Shown piece by piece: positions 11,569-22,459 of a stretch of 35,692 nucleotides of DNA. A model generated the notes under the pieces. That model ran no database searches and had not been told where the DNA came from. It saw nothing but the letters and a program-made list of their open reading frames with translations. The DNA is from Saccoglossus kowalevskii (Eukaryota; Hemichordata; Enteropneusta; Harrimaniidae). Both the position numbers and the translations under genes were made by a program. Each line of letters opens with the position of its first letter. The first letter of the stretch is position 1. The DNA is taken from positions 144,384 through 180,075 of the forward strand of contig NW_003124901.1 in NCBI RefSeq assembly GCF_000003605.2. Direction: 5' to 3'.

Positions 11569-12033
11569 ATATTGACGTAACAGTAATGACGTTACACGTC
11601 ATATATTGACGTAGCAGTATTAACGTTATGTATCATATATTGACGTAACAGTAATGACGTTACACGTAATATATTGACGTAACAGTGTCAACGTTATGTA
11701 CCATATATGGACGTAACAGTAATAACGTTACACATCATATTTTGGCGTAACAGTATTAACGTAATGTATCACATATGGACGTAACAGTAATAACGTTACA
11801 CATCACATTTTGGTTTAATAGTAATGACGTTACACATCATATTTTGGCGAAACAGTATTAACGTAATGTATCACATATGGACGTAACATTAATAACGTTA
11901 TACGTCATGTATAGATGCCAAAGTAAAAACGCCATATATGGAAGTAACAGTATTAGAGTATTACATCACATATAGACGTAATAGTAATAACGTAACATGC
12001 CATATATGAACGTAACAGCATTAGCGTTATGCG
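11569..12033. repeat. 34-bp tandem array (about 14 units, partly 68-bp dimers) with ACGT-core sites
   Basis: Units start at 11569, 11603, 11637 and so on, exactly 34 bp apart through most of the array; more degenerate units extend left to about 11476. Type A units contain AGTAATGACGTTACACGTCAT-like halves and type B units AGTATTAACGTTATGTATCAT-like halves. The types alternate A-B over units 1-7. Each good unit has GACGTAAC near its start and GACGTTAC or AACGTTA near its middle, forming an imperfect inverted pair and resembling ATF/CREB or PAR-bZIP sites. There are no spacers, so this is not a CRISPR array. Confidence 0.85.
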
Positions 12034-12362
12034 AAAATAAAAATGAATAGACATGAAAACTGTAAATTTTCTTATATAAGGATTTTTCACGTAGGAGTGA
12101 TGTATATGTTTCTTTCTCAATTCGTGGCACAATCGACATTCAAAACAAAAATGATACTCGTACGTCTTCGAGTATGTTCAGAATGCAGACCATATGAACC
12201 CTATTCACCCCAGGGACCTATAAGTATCAACCAAATTAATTTGTGTGCAGGTACTCTTATCCCAAATACCGAGGCTTGAAGAATTTTAAAATCGATAAAC
12301 AGAAGATACTTATCAATACATAGCGAAGTTTTATATTGATTTAAGTTCACTTGGTCACTTAC

Positions 12363-12678
12363 GCTTCCTTGCCAGTGCTGGCACCTAGCTTTTAAAAGTT
12401 TTTCAAATACTGCTTCATTTCTAACTGGTTGAGCCAGCTTCTCCAAAGCCATACAAGAATAACAGCATTTGTACTCGGTATACTCAACGGAGTTCACCTT
12501 TTCCAGCGCAAGCAAAATTAAAGGGCGGCAGTCGTCTTGCCGCGTCCTGTTCGATGTGGGACTCATAGCGACGTATACAACGCGTGTAAAATACATTGTT
12601 TATTTACATGAAATTCGAACACGCGCTGCGCGACGACCACCGCGCTTTAAATTTATAACTTTTATACACTTAACTTCC
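12363..12678 (-). pseudogene. Candidate coding exon interrupted by a TTAA transposon
   Basis: On the minus strand an acceptor (AAATCGAACCAG|GGAAG, exon from 12678) and a perfect-type donor (GGAAGC|GTAAGT, exon end 12363) bound a frame. After removal of the insert at 12522-12646 and one TTAA it is 187 bp, one base plus 62 codons. The peptide is Leu/Glu/Lys/Ala-rich and looks helical (for example CMALEKLAQPVRNEAVF), reminiscent of ARM/HEAT-type repeats; I cannot name the family. The same frame runs through the insert except for one TAA at 12602-12600. No neighbouring exon is identified, so it may be a live exon, a relic or chance. Confidence 0.35.
12522..12646. mobile_element. TTAA-flanked MITE, family 2, complete 125-bp copy
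   Basis: The element is bounded by TTAA at 12518-12521 and 12647-12650. Its ends are AGGGCGGCAGTCGTC and GACGACCACCGCGCT, inverted repeats of about 15 bp with a few mismatches. The interior has no coding capacity. TTAA target duplication is the hallmark of the piggyBac superfamily, so a non-autonomous piggyBac-like element is inferred. It shares at least 90 bp of near-identical interior with the copy at 19160. Confidence 0.8.
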
Positions 12679-12831
12679 CTGGTTCGATTTGAATGAAATC
12701 TGTTCATGGATGACCGAAATGTTGGACAACATATAAATTTATTTTTGGACACTAAAATGGTCATCTTAAATCGGATCATGACATGAAAATGTATGTGTGA
12801 AGTTTGAAGGCGAATGAACGGACGCTTACAC

Positions 12832-12853
12832 ACACACACACACACACACACAC
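12832..12853. repeat. (CA)n microsatellite
   Basis: About 11 CA units between GCTTA and CGGGAG. Confidence 0.9.
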
Positions 12854-13039
12854 GGGAGTGATAAAAACCTGGCCACCTTTGTTGATTTATCACACCAATG
12901 ACACTTTTCATGAGTAAATACATGTCATGTGACATATATTCATAATAATAGTATGCAAATTGGTTACATTATATTTGCACATGCATAGAATACATGCACA
13001 TGTACATACGTTCAGTTGATTCCGCAAAGCTTATATTAA

Positions 13040-13283
13040 AGCGGGAGGATCGTCACCTGCGCACGCACGGGAATCGAGTCCTAAGCAAAGATAACAACAC
13101 GCTAAAACGCAAAACGCAAAGGCTCATTGGTAGACGCTTGTTTGTAAACAATGACACGCTATGGCCATCTGACGCATAAGATAACAACACGCTAAAACGC
13201 AAAGGCTCATGGGTAGACGCTTGTTTGTAAACAATGACACGCTATGGCCATCTGACGCATGCGCAAGTGACGACTCCCCCGCT
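13040..13283. mobile_element. TTAA-flanked MITE, family 1, copy with internal duplication (244 bp)
   Basis: TTAA lies at 13036-13039 and 13284-13287. The ends AGCGGGAGGATCGTCACCTG and its inverted counterpart form imperfect inverted repeats of about 28 bp. Compared with the 158-159-bp copies at 25212 and 32084, this copy carries an extra tandem unit: 13088-13177 (90 bp) is repeated as 13178-13260 (83 bp, lacking a 7-bp CGCAAAA step). No coding capacity; piggyBac-like by target site. Confidence 0.85.
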
Positions 13284-13289
13284 TTAAGG

Positions 13290-15590
13290 TTCAAGATTAA
13301 AAACAATGCTAAATTGAAACGCAGATCATGCCCTTTTAAAAAACAAGGCATAATATCATTAAAGATCACTATCCATCTCCGTCGAATTCGCGCTAATCCT
13401 CCTCGCTTATAAGACGGCGTACATAGGATCGACATCGATTTTATCATCAAATTGACAGAGATCATGGTCTCGGTGTCACATCTTAAGATCGATTTGAAAT
13501 AAAATTGAATTTTCCACAAAATACATGAAAAAGGGTTTGACAATTCAGAAATGGAAAATACGTCTCTTTACCAAATATGTTATAAGTTCGCGCTGTGCAA
13601 TTCAATGAATAAACATGTGTAACCATATGTGGTGGAAGAACTATAGTCGACTCGAGCGTGATTGTGAATACGACAAAGTCCTGTAATAAAACAATGACGT
13701 CACGGCGGTGATATCACGTGATCAACATCAGCTGTTACATGCTCACAGTATAATACATAGTTATGATATTTTTTCATCTAATAATGAAATCGACACGCTC
13801 AAAGCCGTTCACCTTTCCGTGACCTTAATTGTGAATGAAACTGATGTGATTTTATAAATATCACAATCACCACCGCATTAAATTGAATTGAATTGTATAG
13901 TATGTTAATGGGGTGCATTGGAGAGCTGAATCGCAATACGGATATTTTGATATTTTGTCGTTATTGTGAATAATATTAGCAGTTTAGTTTTGGTTCTGAT
14001 GAACTTGTTTGTTTATAATCAAGATGCCAAATACACAATAATTTGTACGTGGTGTGTTTGGCAGAGAAATGCGGATAGCTAGAAAATGATAATTCGCTTC
14101 AATGCACGCAATCATATACGAAGCAGCATGACCCATTAATGACAACTTTGGCTCGCAAATACTCACGATAAGTATTCAAATACACCATAAACAATTTTCG
14201 ATAGGAACTCAAATGGGAATCGCCAATAATCTGCACCATTATGTGACATCAATGGGGTGTGCTTGAATTTATAAAGCGAGTTGAAAAGTTGTCATTATGT
14301 AAGTATAACCCAGACGCACGATTCAAACATTGTCAACGTATTGTATACGGCCACGTCTGTTCGCTGTAATGTAATGTTTTTTCTCCAAATATATTAACGA
14401 AAGACATAGCAACGACAATTTGTTTTCCATATGACCTTCTCAAATAACAATCACAGTAATGACGACACTGCACAGGTCAGGAACGCGCACTGTAACGCGC
14501 ACTGTAAAAATGGGATCGGTAAAAGCAATAAAGTTATGCTGCAATTTTCTTCAAATGCATTAAAATCTATTAAGACTTTACTTGGAATGCATTGTAATGC
14601 GAGTTTATGTTTGGCAGGTACTTGTAGCGTCGTTTCAGACTGACTAGCAAGTATCAGGGCGAAGTTCATTACGTCAATACTGGTAATAACAGACGATTGA
14701 TGGGTTTCAGTATCACATGGTATATTTGTCCAAGTACGTCACATGATCTGCAGCCTCGTTCGTAGCCAGTCTACAATAACACTAAAACTGTCCTCAAAAT
14801 ATAGATATATCAAACTAGTGCATGGTGGGAAATGTTTGAATTGGAACACCGAGAAATCCAGAAAAAGTTGAATTAATTTGGATTATGGTTTATCGTAAAA
14901 TTAATGCTGTTCATGTGACAAACATTTCTGGGCAACGGAGCACCGCTTTAAGATCTTGGTGAATCCTAATCCAATGTGCCAAGCACACTATGTCAAATAG
15001 AAGTATTGATAATTTCACGTTCCCATCCATATTGCATCGTTATAACTAAAACAAAGAGTCTACATAACTATGTAAATATACGTAATTAGGTGTCGATCAT
15101 TTGAGATCATTGGGGGGCGACTTTTGTACAGACAGGATACCGCGAAAAAAATGCAAGGATCATATACTCCAAACATCCCTATTATTTCAAATAGTTGGTC
15201 CCTTATTTGGATTGGCTAACGTTTGTCACGTGCATTTGGTCATTTATCACACAAATGTTCATGTGGTATATTAGTCAAAAAATACACAACGTTGGGGGGG
15301 GGGGTCAAACCAGTCGCAGGACCTGCTGATACCACAAACTCTCGGTGAATATAAGTGGAGTAAAGCCTAAACACAGTGAAAGCAACACGTTTCTATCACA
15401 CGCCGGGGTGAAGGGATCAAGCAATTATAAATCTGATCCATGCTCGTGCCCGGGAACTGCTGCTCACTGGCGCTGCAAATAATTGAGTTGCCAGGGCAAT
15501 GGCTTATATGACGGTTACCTGATACTGTTACCATATGAAATAGCGATGTGAATCGTATTTAATATTATATTGCTCAGGTTATATACTACA
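13290..15590. other. Non-coding stretch, no gene recognised
   Basis: Only short chance frames are seen. There is a 13-bp direct repeat with core CGCGCACTGTAA at about 14488-14507, TGACGTCA and TCACGTGA at 13695-13702 and 13714-13721, and a G11-12 tract near 15295-15304. Confidence 0.5.
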
Positions 15591-15600
15591 CATAATAATA

Positions 15601-15884
15601 GACGATAACACTTTTTAATACAGCATTTATCAGAGTAGGCCGATTACATTGGTTATATACTGTATATATTAGAGTAGACAGAGAATATAGACGATTACAT
15701 GGTCATATACTACATATAAGATTAGGCAATGACCAAAGACGATTGCTAGTGTTATATATTGAATATATAATATTAGAAAGAGATTATAGACAATTATGTG
15801 GATATATATTCCATATATCTGAGTAGACAGAATATAGACGATTGCATAGTGGAATATTGCATATATATCAGAGTAGAACAAGAC
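15601..15884. repeat. 48-51-bp degenerate satellite, left part
   Basis: About five or six units of the form GACGATTRCATRGTTATATA followed by TGCATATATCAGAGTAGACA, each 48-51 bp. The same satellite resumes at 16172-16325 after an insertion. Confidence 0.7.
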
Positions 15885-16168
15885 ATGAATGTCACAGTTC
15901 CCGCCAAGGTCATGACCAGGTTATGACACCACTAAAAACCCTGGCATTAGTTTTGGATGAAAATCGTTAAAATAACCCACTTAAGATTTTCAGATCTGGA
16001 AAAAAAATACGTGCATATTCGGCAGAGACTTTTTCATCAACCTAACAAGTTTCATCGATATCTGCTGCAGAATTTCTGAGAAAATGTTAGAGACGTCACA
16101 GACGGAAACTGGAAATAAGAATTAATAGCCCGTCTTTCAGGCTGCGCCTGAAACGGGGACTAAAAAGA
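15885..16168 (+). mobile_element. Dispersed element with 3' hairpin inserted in the satellite
   Basis: This unique block of about 280 bp splits the satellite. It ends in a hairpin at 16129-16157 (outer CCCG/CGGG, inner TTTCAGGC/GCCTGAAA, loop TGC) followed by GACTAAAAAG. A stem near the end followed by CTAA is Helitron-like, but the base after CTAA is A rather than the T expected for Helitrons. A SINE-like or other non-autonomous element is also possible. No coding frame. The 5' end is not precisely defined. Confidence 0.5.
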
Positions 16169-16171
16169 CTT

Positions 16172-16325
16172 TACACGATTACATAGTTATATATTGCATA
16201 TATCAGGGTAATTAGATACCACAGACGATTGCATTTATTATATACTGCATATATCATATAGACAGATTATAGACAATTGCGTGAGTTATATACCGCATAT
16301 ATTAAATAGTATACAGAGAGTACAG
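16172..16325. repeat. 48-51-bp degenerate satellite, right part
   Basis: Three units (50, 48 and about 51 bp) of the same sequence type as 15601-15884, in the same orientation. Confidence 0.7.
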
Positions 16326-16339
16326 AAAATCACACGAGC

Positions 16340-19150
16340 AATATGCATATACATTACATTCCTTAGCATGTGTGTCGAATATCAACTTGTGTGTATCTGT
16401 TATGTCGAGGATCCCAGCAATTAACATTTCTGTGTCTTGGCGGAATGTTACAGTTGGAATGTGGCGGCAACTCGGTTATGTAGTCATGTCAGAATCAACA
16501 CGCCATGCCGTCGTTCGATTGAAATCGACAATCTCCGCCAATCTAAATAAACATAACTTACAGTTTGTTGTGTATCAGAGATATGGCAATTGTTACAGCT
16601 TCAAAAACGTAAATTTCAGCCTACAACGTGCTTAAATTTAATTGCTGCGGGAGTACAGGCGTGTGCTATTATTCACTCTCAAATCGCATTTCACTTGTTG
16701 CTGACTACAGAACCGAACTATCATCTCATGGTACTGATTGTACCCGACCTCAAATAAGCACTCCCCCCCCCCCATAAAAAAAAAACATGTGTAAGAGTTC
16801 TATCGCCCAAATATACATAAACATTTCCTGAAACATCAAGACTAAAAAAAAAAAAACTTTGTTTCTTGAACTCACGATAATCGTAACTGGCAGAGATAAA
16901 CATAATTTCGTAAAGAATTTCAGTTTGAACATGTGTAACAAAATCAACTATATATAGTAAATTCACCCGGTAGTTACGCTGGTGTAGCGTTGTGTGCACT
17001 CTGTATTCAGTGTAATTTCATTCAACTGACTTCGAATACACATGGGGAATATCACATTTAATTCATACTAAAGTGTTAACCAATTAACATATGCGAATAC
17101 TATAGGGAAATAGGCCGCTGTCTTTGGAATGTGTCATGTGAGATGTTACACATTGGGACGACGACGCGCCCCTCTCTCGGTATCATTTGGTGACAGCCAA
17201 ACCAAGACTGAACGGCGGTCTGAACCCCCATTTAGTTTATATTTTAGCTTCATCGGATGGGATGAAATCACCCTGCATGTACGTGACTGGAATGGTCTGT
17301 AAATCTTTCGGCGTCGTACGTATGAACATACTAGTAGTATGTGTTTACTCAATACAAGAATCTCGCGAACGCGCTTTTGCGTGTTGGCGCTGCCGAATGG
17401 TGTAACTGTCGTCGTCAAGATGTTGCTCTTGACGCTGTCATCCCTGTAGTCCTTGTTGTTGTCGTCGTCATCGTCATCATACGTGTTGTTGTTGTTGTTG
17501 TTATCAGCCAGACGATGGCTGGTCGGTGACTGGATTTCAATTTTAAATGTTAATACCCGTATGCGCCGTAAAATGTAACAACGAAATTAGGACAAATGCT
17601 TGCGTGATTCATATATTTAATGGGAATTTTCACCTTGATGCACCTTGAAGCTATACAATTTCCCGCTATCATTCAGACACGTAGAGGTTTAACATTTATT
17701 TAATACGTTCCGTTTTGTTTTTTTATAAGCGATTACGTACATGAAGAATTAATAGCAAACGTCTATACATGACAGCGGAAGGCAATAATTAATCAAAATG
17801 TGATCGAAGGACAACACCACTTAGGATTGAAATTAATATGTGTAGTTCTGAAATATGATAATGTAAAACATATTTGAATTAATATATTGTATGAAATTCA
17901 CACTCGAGTTGATTCGGCTGTGTAAATGCGATAAAACAAAGATAGGCAGGTTATTGAAAATGTGAACAAAGCAGAACCCCTTAGTGGAATTTCGTATTAA
18001 GCTGTGAGTGTAAGCTGCTTGGTAACGTACATAGAATGTTCCTTTCTCTAAACGCGAAACATTGCATTGCGTCGTTGCTACGCAACAATATCTCATCGAC
18101 AGACGATCGCTCCTAAGAGTCATCGTAACTGTTATTATCTCTGCGGTTTAATGACGTAATACATCATATATAATGACAGAATGGGCAGGACACAAAATGT
18201 TTTTTTTTTTGTATTTGCGTTATAATTTAAAACATAAAGAGTGTCCAACAGCCGACAACCTGACAATTTCATGCGGTATTACTGTCATCACCATATTTTT
18301 CGCAAACCGGAACAGCAGCATTGTCAGCTAACTCTGGCTGTTTGCTGTGTTCGTCACGAGATCGTTATCTGATGAAAACTAGTCGGATTAAACCAATATC
18401 AACAGGAGGAGTCGAACTAATACTGAGGGGCGTATATAATCAATTGAAGCAAGATATCCCGTTCAATTTGTTTCATCTATTTGTGTAAATTGCCGTATGG
18501 CAAATGTATCTACAAATTTAAACACAATATTGTTGCTGGGGTCATCCACCCCGTTCAAAATACGTTTGTTGTAGTTGTAATGTTGCTAATTATGATGCCG
18601 GAGCATAATTATTTATTCCGATATTTATAAAAATATTTATTCCGATGTGTGTTTTGAAAGCTATTCGTTTCAGATCTAAAATGACCGTATTTTCAAAATA
18701 TTGCATTTAGCTGAACGACGTAACCCCGTGAAGTGATTTGCATATTTATTCATGTACAGTCGCTTATTAATTCTGTGAGATTGTTTTTTGGCGATACGAT
18801 TAATTTAATAAAGCAGTTTACAATGCGATTTATAAAAAGCCCTTGCCAAGATAAGTATTAAGATATTTGCCAAGAATGAATAAAACAGTTTCATGCGTTT
18901 TACTTCTTTTAATTAAATGCTAGTCAGCGATAAATGAGTGTCAGGGCCGTCACCATGTTTGTACAACATCATTATTATATGTTCATTTTAATAATTTTAT
19001 TGAATGAAGAAAATTTGGTGCACTGCAGAGAAAACAGGTCATTAATAACTCATTTTCCCAATAAGAAGATCAAGACATATACCCGCCAATCAGCCACTGC
19101 TTCAAGTTAATACATTGAAAAAAAAACCCAGTCGGATCGGTTCGATATCG
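16340..19150. other. Non-coding stretch, no gene recognised
   Basis: No splice-bounded or protein-like frame found. Short homopolymers (C9 at about 16764, A10-12 at about 16845, T10 at about 18200) and the trinucleotide tract at 17451-17503 are the only structures. A 15-bp motif ATTTATTCCGATRT is repeated at about 18610 and 18635. Confidence 0.5.
17451..17503. repeat. Imperfect (GTT/GTC)n trinucleotide repeat
   Basis: TTGTTGTTGTCGTCGTCATC and a second GTT run separated by ATACGT. The open frame across it is low-complexity and was not called a gene. Confidence 0.75.
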
Positions 19151-19159
19151 CATCTTTAA

Positions 19160-19548
19160 AGGGCGGTGGTCGTCTCGTAGCGCGTGTTCGAGTTAAATAA
19201 ACAATGTATTTTACACGCGTTGTATACGTCGCTATGAGTCCCATATCGAACAGGACGCGGNNNNNNNNNNNNNNNNNNNNNNNNNNNNNNNNNNNNNNNN
19301 NNNNNNNNNNNNNNNNNNNNNNNNNNNNNNNNNNNNNNNNNNNNNNNNNNNNNNNNNNNNNNNNNNNNNNNNNNNNNNNNNNNNNNNNNNNNNNNNNNNN
19401 NNNNNNNNNNNNNNNNNNNNNNNNNNNNNNNNNNNNNNNNNNNNNNNNNNNNNNNNNNNNNNNNNNNNNNNNNNNNNNNNNNNNNNNNNNNNNNNNNNNN
19501 NNNNNNNNNNNNNNNNNNNNNNNNNNNNNNNNNNNNNNCCACCGCCCG
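19160..19548. mobile_element. TTAA-flanked MITE, family 2, copy containing an assembly gap
   Basis: TTAA lies at 19156-19159 and 19549-19552. The left end AGGGCGGTGGTCGTC and right end CCACCGCCCG match the family 2 ends. Bases 19160-19260 align with the reverse complement of 12522-12646 almost base for base. The middle is unknown. If the copy is as long as the other (about 125 bp), the true missing part is only about 15-25 bp, not 278. Confidence 0.75.
19261..19538. other. Assembly gap (278 N)
   Basis: A run of N inside the family 2 element. Repeated, self-complementary ends of the element probably caused it; the size may be an estimate. Confidence 0.95.
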
Positions 19549-19559
19549 TTAACTCGTTA

Positions 19560-20995
19560 AATACATAAATTATTCATAAATTGGACATACGATTAGCGCA
19601 ATTACAAAATCAGCTCTGTTGTCACATTTATCAAAGCTGATGGTATAGGAAATTATCTGTTAAAAGTCAAAGGTTGTATAATACGCGGCAATATATTATC
19701 TACTATTTTATCGTTGCAACGTATCACGCACAGAGTATCAAAATATTGGTTGATCCTCGATATTTCATATCATTGTATCTGACTTTTTTTTCCTGATCTT
19801 TTTGATGTCTCGTAAAATGTCTATTGCAGTATCATAGGGGCAAGGGTCAATTGTTACTGATCTCTTACACTGTTTTCGCCTTGTCTTCGTTGGCAGATTC
19901 GCCCAGGAGACGCTGAATACGCCGTGGCAGACAGCTGGAATCTGATGTTTTTTGATGTGTTGATAAAACAAAGCAATGAAAAGAACATTCATGTTGTCAG
20001 ATATATATAGCAAGCCGTTTCGGGTTTTGAATAATCATCGGCACGTGATTTAACGAATGGTTGGGTAACCAATCAGGATCTTGTACGCAACTTTGCATTA
20101 ACACACTCATAGCCATATATGAAGGAATCCAAAAAAATAAAACGGTTGTCACCTCCACTCTCCTCGTCCGTCCCTGTCATCATAACACGCCTTGCAAAAC
20201 TAGCTCTGTTCAATCTTCGAGCTGGTGTGCAAACGTTCACCGCTAATGATATAACGAAAAGTTGATGGATTACTTGTCAATAACTGGGTTACTATAGGCA
20301 ACTGAACATTATTTGCCTTCAACGAGAGTTTTGAATTTAACGATATCGAACTAAACTTTACTAACATTATAGTATATGGGAATTGTAAAAACAAAATAAT
20401 GATGGTTTTGCGCTTACTTGTGCTCTGACGTGCATGAGCTGACAGGAATTGCTAGTCATTATTAGACTCACGATCTGTAATGCGACTGTCTGATGTGTTA
20501 CATACAGGCCGTGACTCTATACGTTATTCAAGTTTTTAGCCATACATTGTCGTGTTCGAAATAGGTCGTCAACTGAACTTTTCGTGTTGTTTTTTTTTTT
20601 TTTTGGCTCAGAATGAAATATTTGTTTGTAAAAAAAAAACCTGCTTAAAATGATGCAAAAAGAGAGACAATTTCCACAGTAAGCCATGTTAAAGCACAAT
20701 TTCATAAAAAAAGTAACAGTAATCCTCAAATATTCTAATAACTCTCTACAATTATAAGTACCCATCTTATAACTACATAAGACTTATTTGACAATATGTA
20801 ATTAACGAAACAAAATGTTCAAGTTGAGATATGGTGAGAAAGTTTTACCATAGTAACCTGTGGTAAATGGATTAAAAATCACCATTTTCATGGATTTGTG
20901 ACCGTGTTTTGTAGTTTAATGACCGGCATAAAATAAAACCACAGTGTAAAAGTCAGGGGACTCCGACAAGTCGGTGTTTTGGTACCCAAATATGT
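19560..20995. other. Non-coding stretch apart from one doubtful frame
   Basis: Outside the doubtful 75-aa frame at 19765-19992, I see only chance frames and a T16-17 tract near 20588-20604. Confidence 0.5.
19765..19992 (-). CDS. Unrecognised 75-aa open frame
   Basis: The ATG at 19992 has A at -3 and follows TATATATA by about 10 bases. The frame codes for 75 residues with a hydrophobic start (MNVLFIALF), a Cys-containing middle (KQCKRSVTIDPCPYDTA) and a basic end (KKIRKKK). Composition is more protein-like than most frames here, and an internal acceptor (AAAAAACATCAG|ATTCC) could make it a last exon. No family is recognised and no poly(A) signal is clear, so it may be chance. Confidence 0.15.
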   Translation of the reverse strand: MNVLFIALFYQHIKKHQIPAVCHGVFSVSWANLPTKTRRKQCKRSVTIDPCPYDTAIDILRDIKKIRKKKSDTMI

Positions 20996-21005
20996 GACGT
21001 GCACA

Positions 21006-21216
21006 TACTGTAAAGAGGAATAATTATTCACTGGGTTTTAATTTTGCTTATTTCGCTGACTGGAAAATGCGCTAAATTAAAACCCAGTGAATATGTAAGA
21101 TTTAGCATAGAACACATTATCTAAATATTGAAAATTTGAATTTAAAACCCACTGAATATGCCTGAAATGGTAAATCAGCAAAATTTAACTTGAAACCCAG
21201 TGAAAAATTTACAGTA
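21006..21216. mobile_element. TA-flanked MITE with CTGTAAA/TTTACAG ends
   Basis: The block opens TA-CTGTAAAGAGG and closes AAATTTACAG-TA. Inside, TTCACTGGGTTTTAAT and ATTAAAACCCAGTGAATA form a second inverted pair, and two more AAACCCAGTGAA-like motifs follow (about 21145 and 21195). TA target duplication and these ends suggest a Tc1/mariner-type non-autonomous element. No coding capacity. Confidence 0.6.
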
Positions 21217-21219
21217 GCT

Positions 21220-22260
21220 AGTGGAGTTCTGAAACTTGGCGAACTTCAAGTAGAAAGGAACACTTTTTGAACGTCTACCGCGTAGACGAATAATTTTAAG
21301 TGGTAATCGACCTCAGATAACCCGGTTTGAAAGCTATATCCATTGCACAGTCTTGCGATGTATTCAAGCTGCGACGACATGATATGTACTCTCATTATGC
21401 AAATGAAATGCAAATTTCTGATTGGTTCAGTGACCTTGTATAAAGACCATGTATATCCTTGAGCAACTAAAAGAAATTATATCATATAAGTAATAACTTG
21501 TGTAGTTTAAGAGAGAAACCCACAGGCACAAATTTGACAATTACGTTTTCAATAAGAACTATACATAAAACCAATACAAATTTAAAAGACCCTCAGAAAT
21601 GTTGTAGCGGTTTTATTTCACGTGGTACGTGATACGACCAGTTAATCAGATAATATATCCGCGAAATAATATGCATGAAATAGTACAGCATACTAGAATT
21701 GATATTGCATGACCTGTAACATTATTACAACTAATTTTATATGTTATTTTCAAGATTCGATCAAACTAATAATTTTTTTTTATATTTTGACTGTGCGCGC
21801 GTAGAATACTATATCACTGCGCGTGACTCACAGACAGATTCATTGGATTTTTGCTGCACCCCTAGGGGGAAACTGATTGCAGCCTGTTGCTATGTGTTCC
21901 TTATTAAACGATACATCATTTCAGACGTGAGTGACACTTGTAATACATTTCACACTAATCGAATATCATCGAGTGCGGACTGGATGGCATCGGAACTAAA
22001 ACACTGACATATAGAATATTTAAAAAAAGGTAATTTTAACAACTGATCGGTTTACAGAGTACTAGATGCGTTGTATGTAGGTATATTATTGTTCAGGCAC
22101 TGTTAACAAAAAGCGTTTCAATATTGATTAACGAGCACATTGGAAAATGTGGCGTACCGATAACTAAAAACTTGTATGTAACAATCGGGCAGCTCGAACT
22201 GAATGGGCACAAATACTACTCATGGACTCAGTGAATCAAAGTGGGCCCTGATTTGTATCA
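21220..22260. other. Non-coding stretch, no gene recognised
   Basis: Only a small 7-bp-stem palindrome CGTCTACCGCGTAGACG at about 21273-21289 stands out. The 88-codon frame near 21741-22007 has no protein-like features or splice context. Confidence 0.45.
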
Positions 22261-22264
22261 TCTA

Positions 22265-22455
22265 GAGGGTCATAATAATCGCCGATATGTATTAACCCGG
22301 GGTCAAACTGAGCTGATATTTATTCTGAACCCAAGGGGTCAAACTGAGCATCCATATTTATGCTGAACCCAAGGGGTCAAACTGAGCACCGATATTTATC
22401 TTGAACTCAAACCGGTGAACATAGATAACTCGCAGGGTCAAACTAAACACAATCA
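22265..22455. repeat. 38-39-bp tandem repeat with GGGGTCAAACTGAGC core
   Basis: Three clear units (GAACCCAAGGGGTCAAACTG then AGCACCGATATTTAT) with decayed units at each side. The units at 22291, 22330 and 22368 are the best matches. Confidence 0.8.
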
Positions 22456-22459
22456 TTTG

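Noticed and set aside
11569-12033. CRISPR-like array
   Set aside because: Units are contiguous with no unique spacers, and the genome is eukaryotic.
19156-19560. Frames of 118-128 codons across the gap
   Set aside because: Mostly unknown bases; the known parts are MITE sequence.
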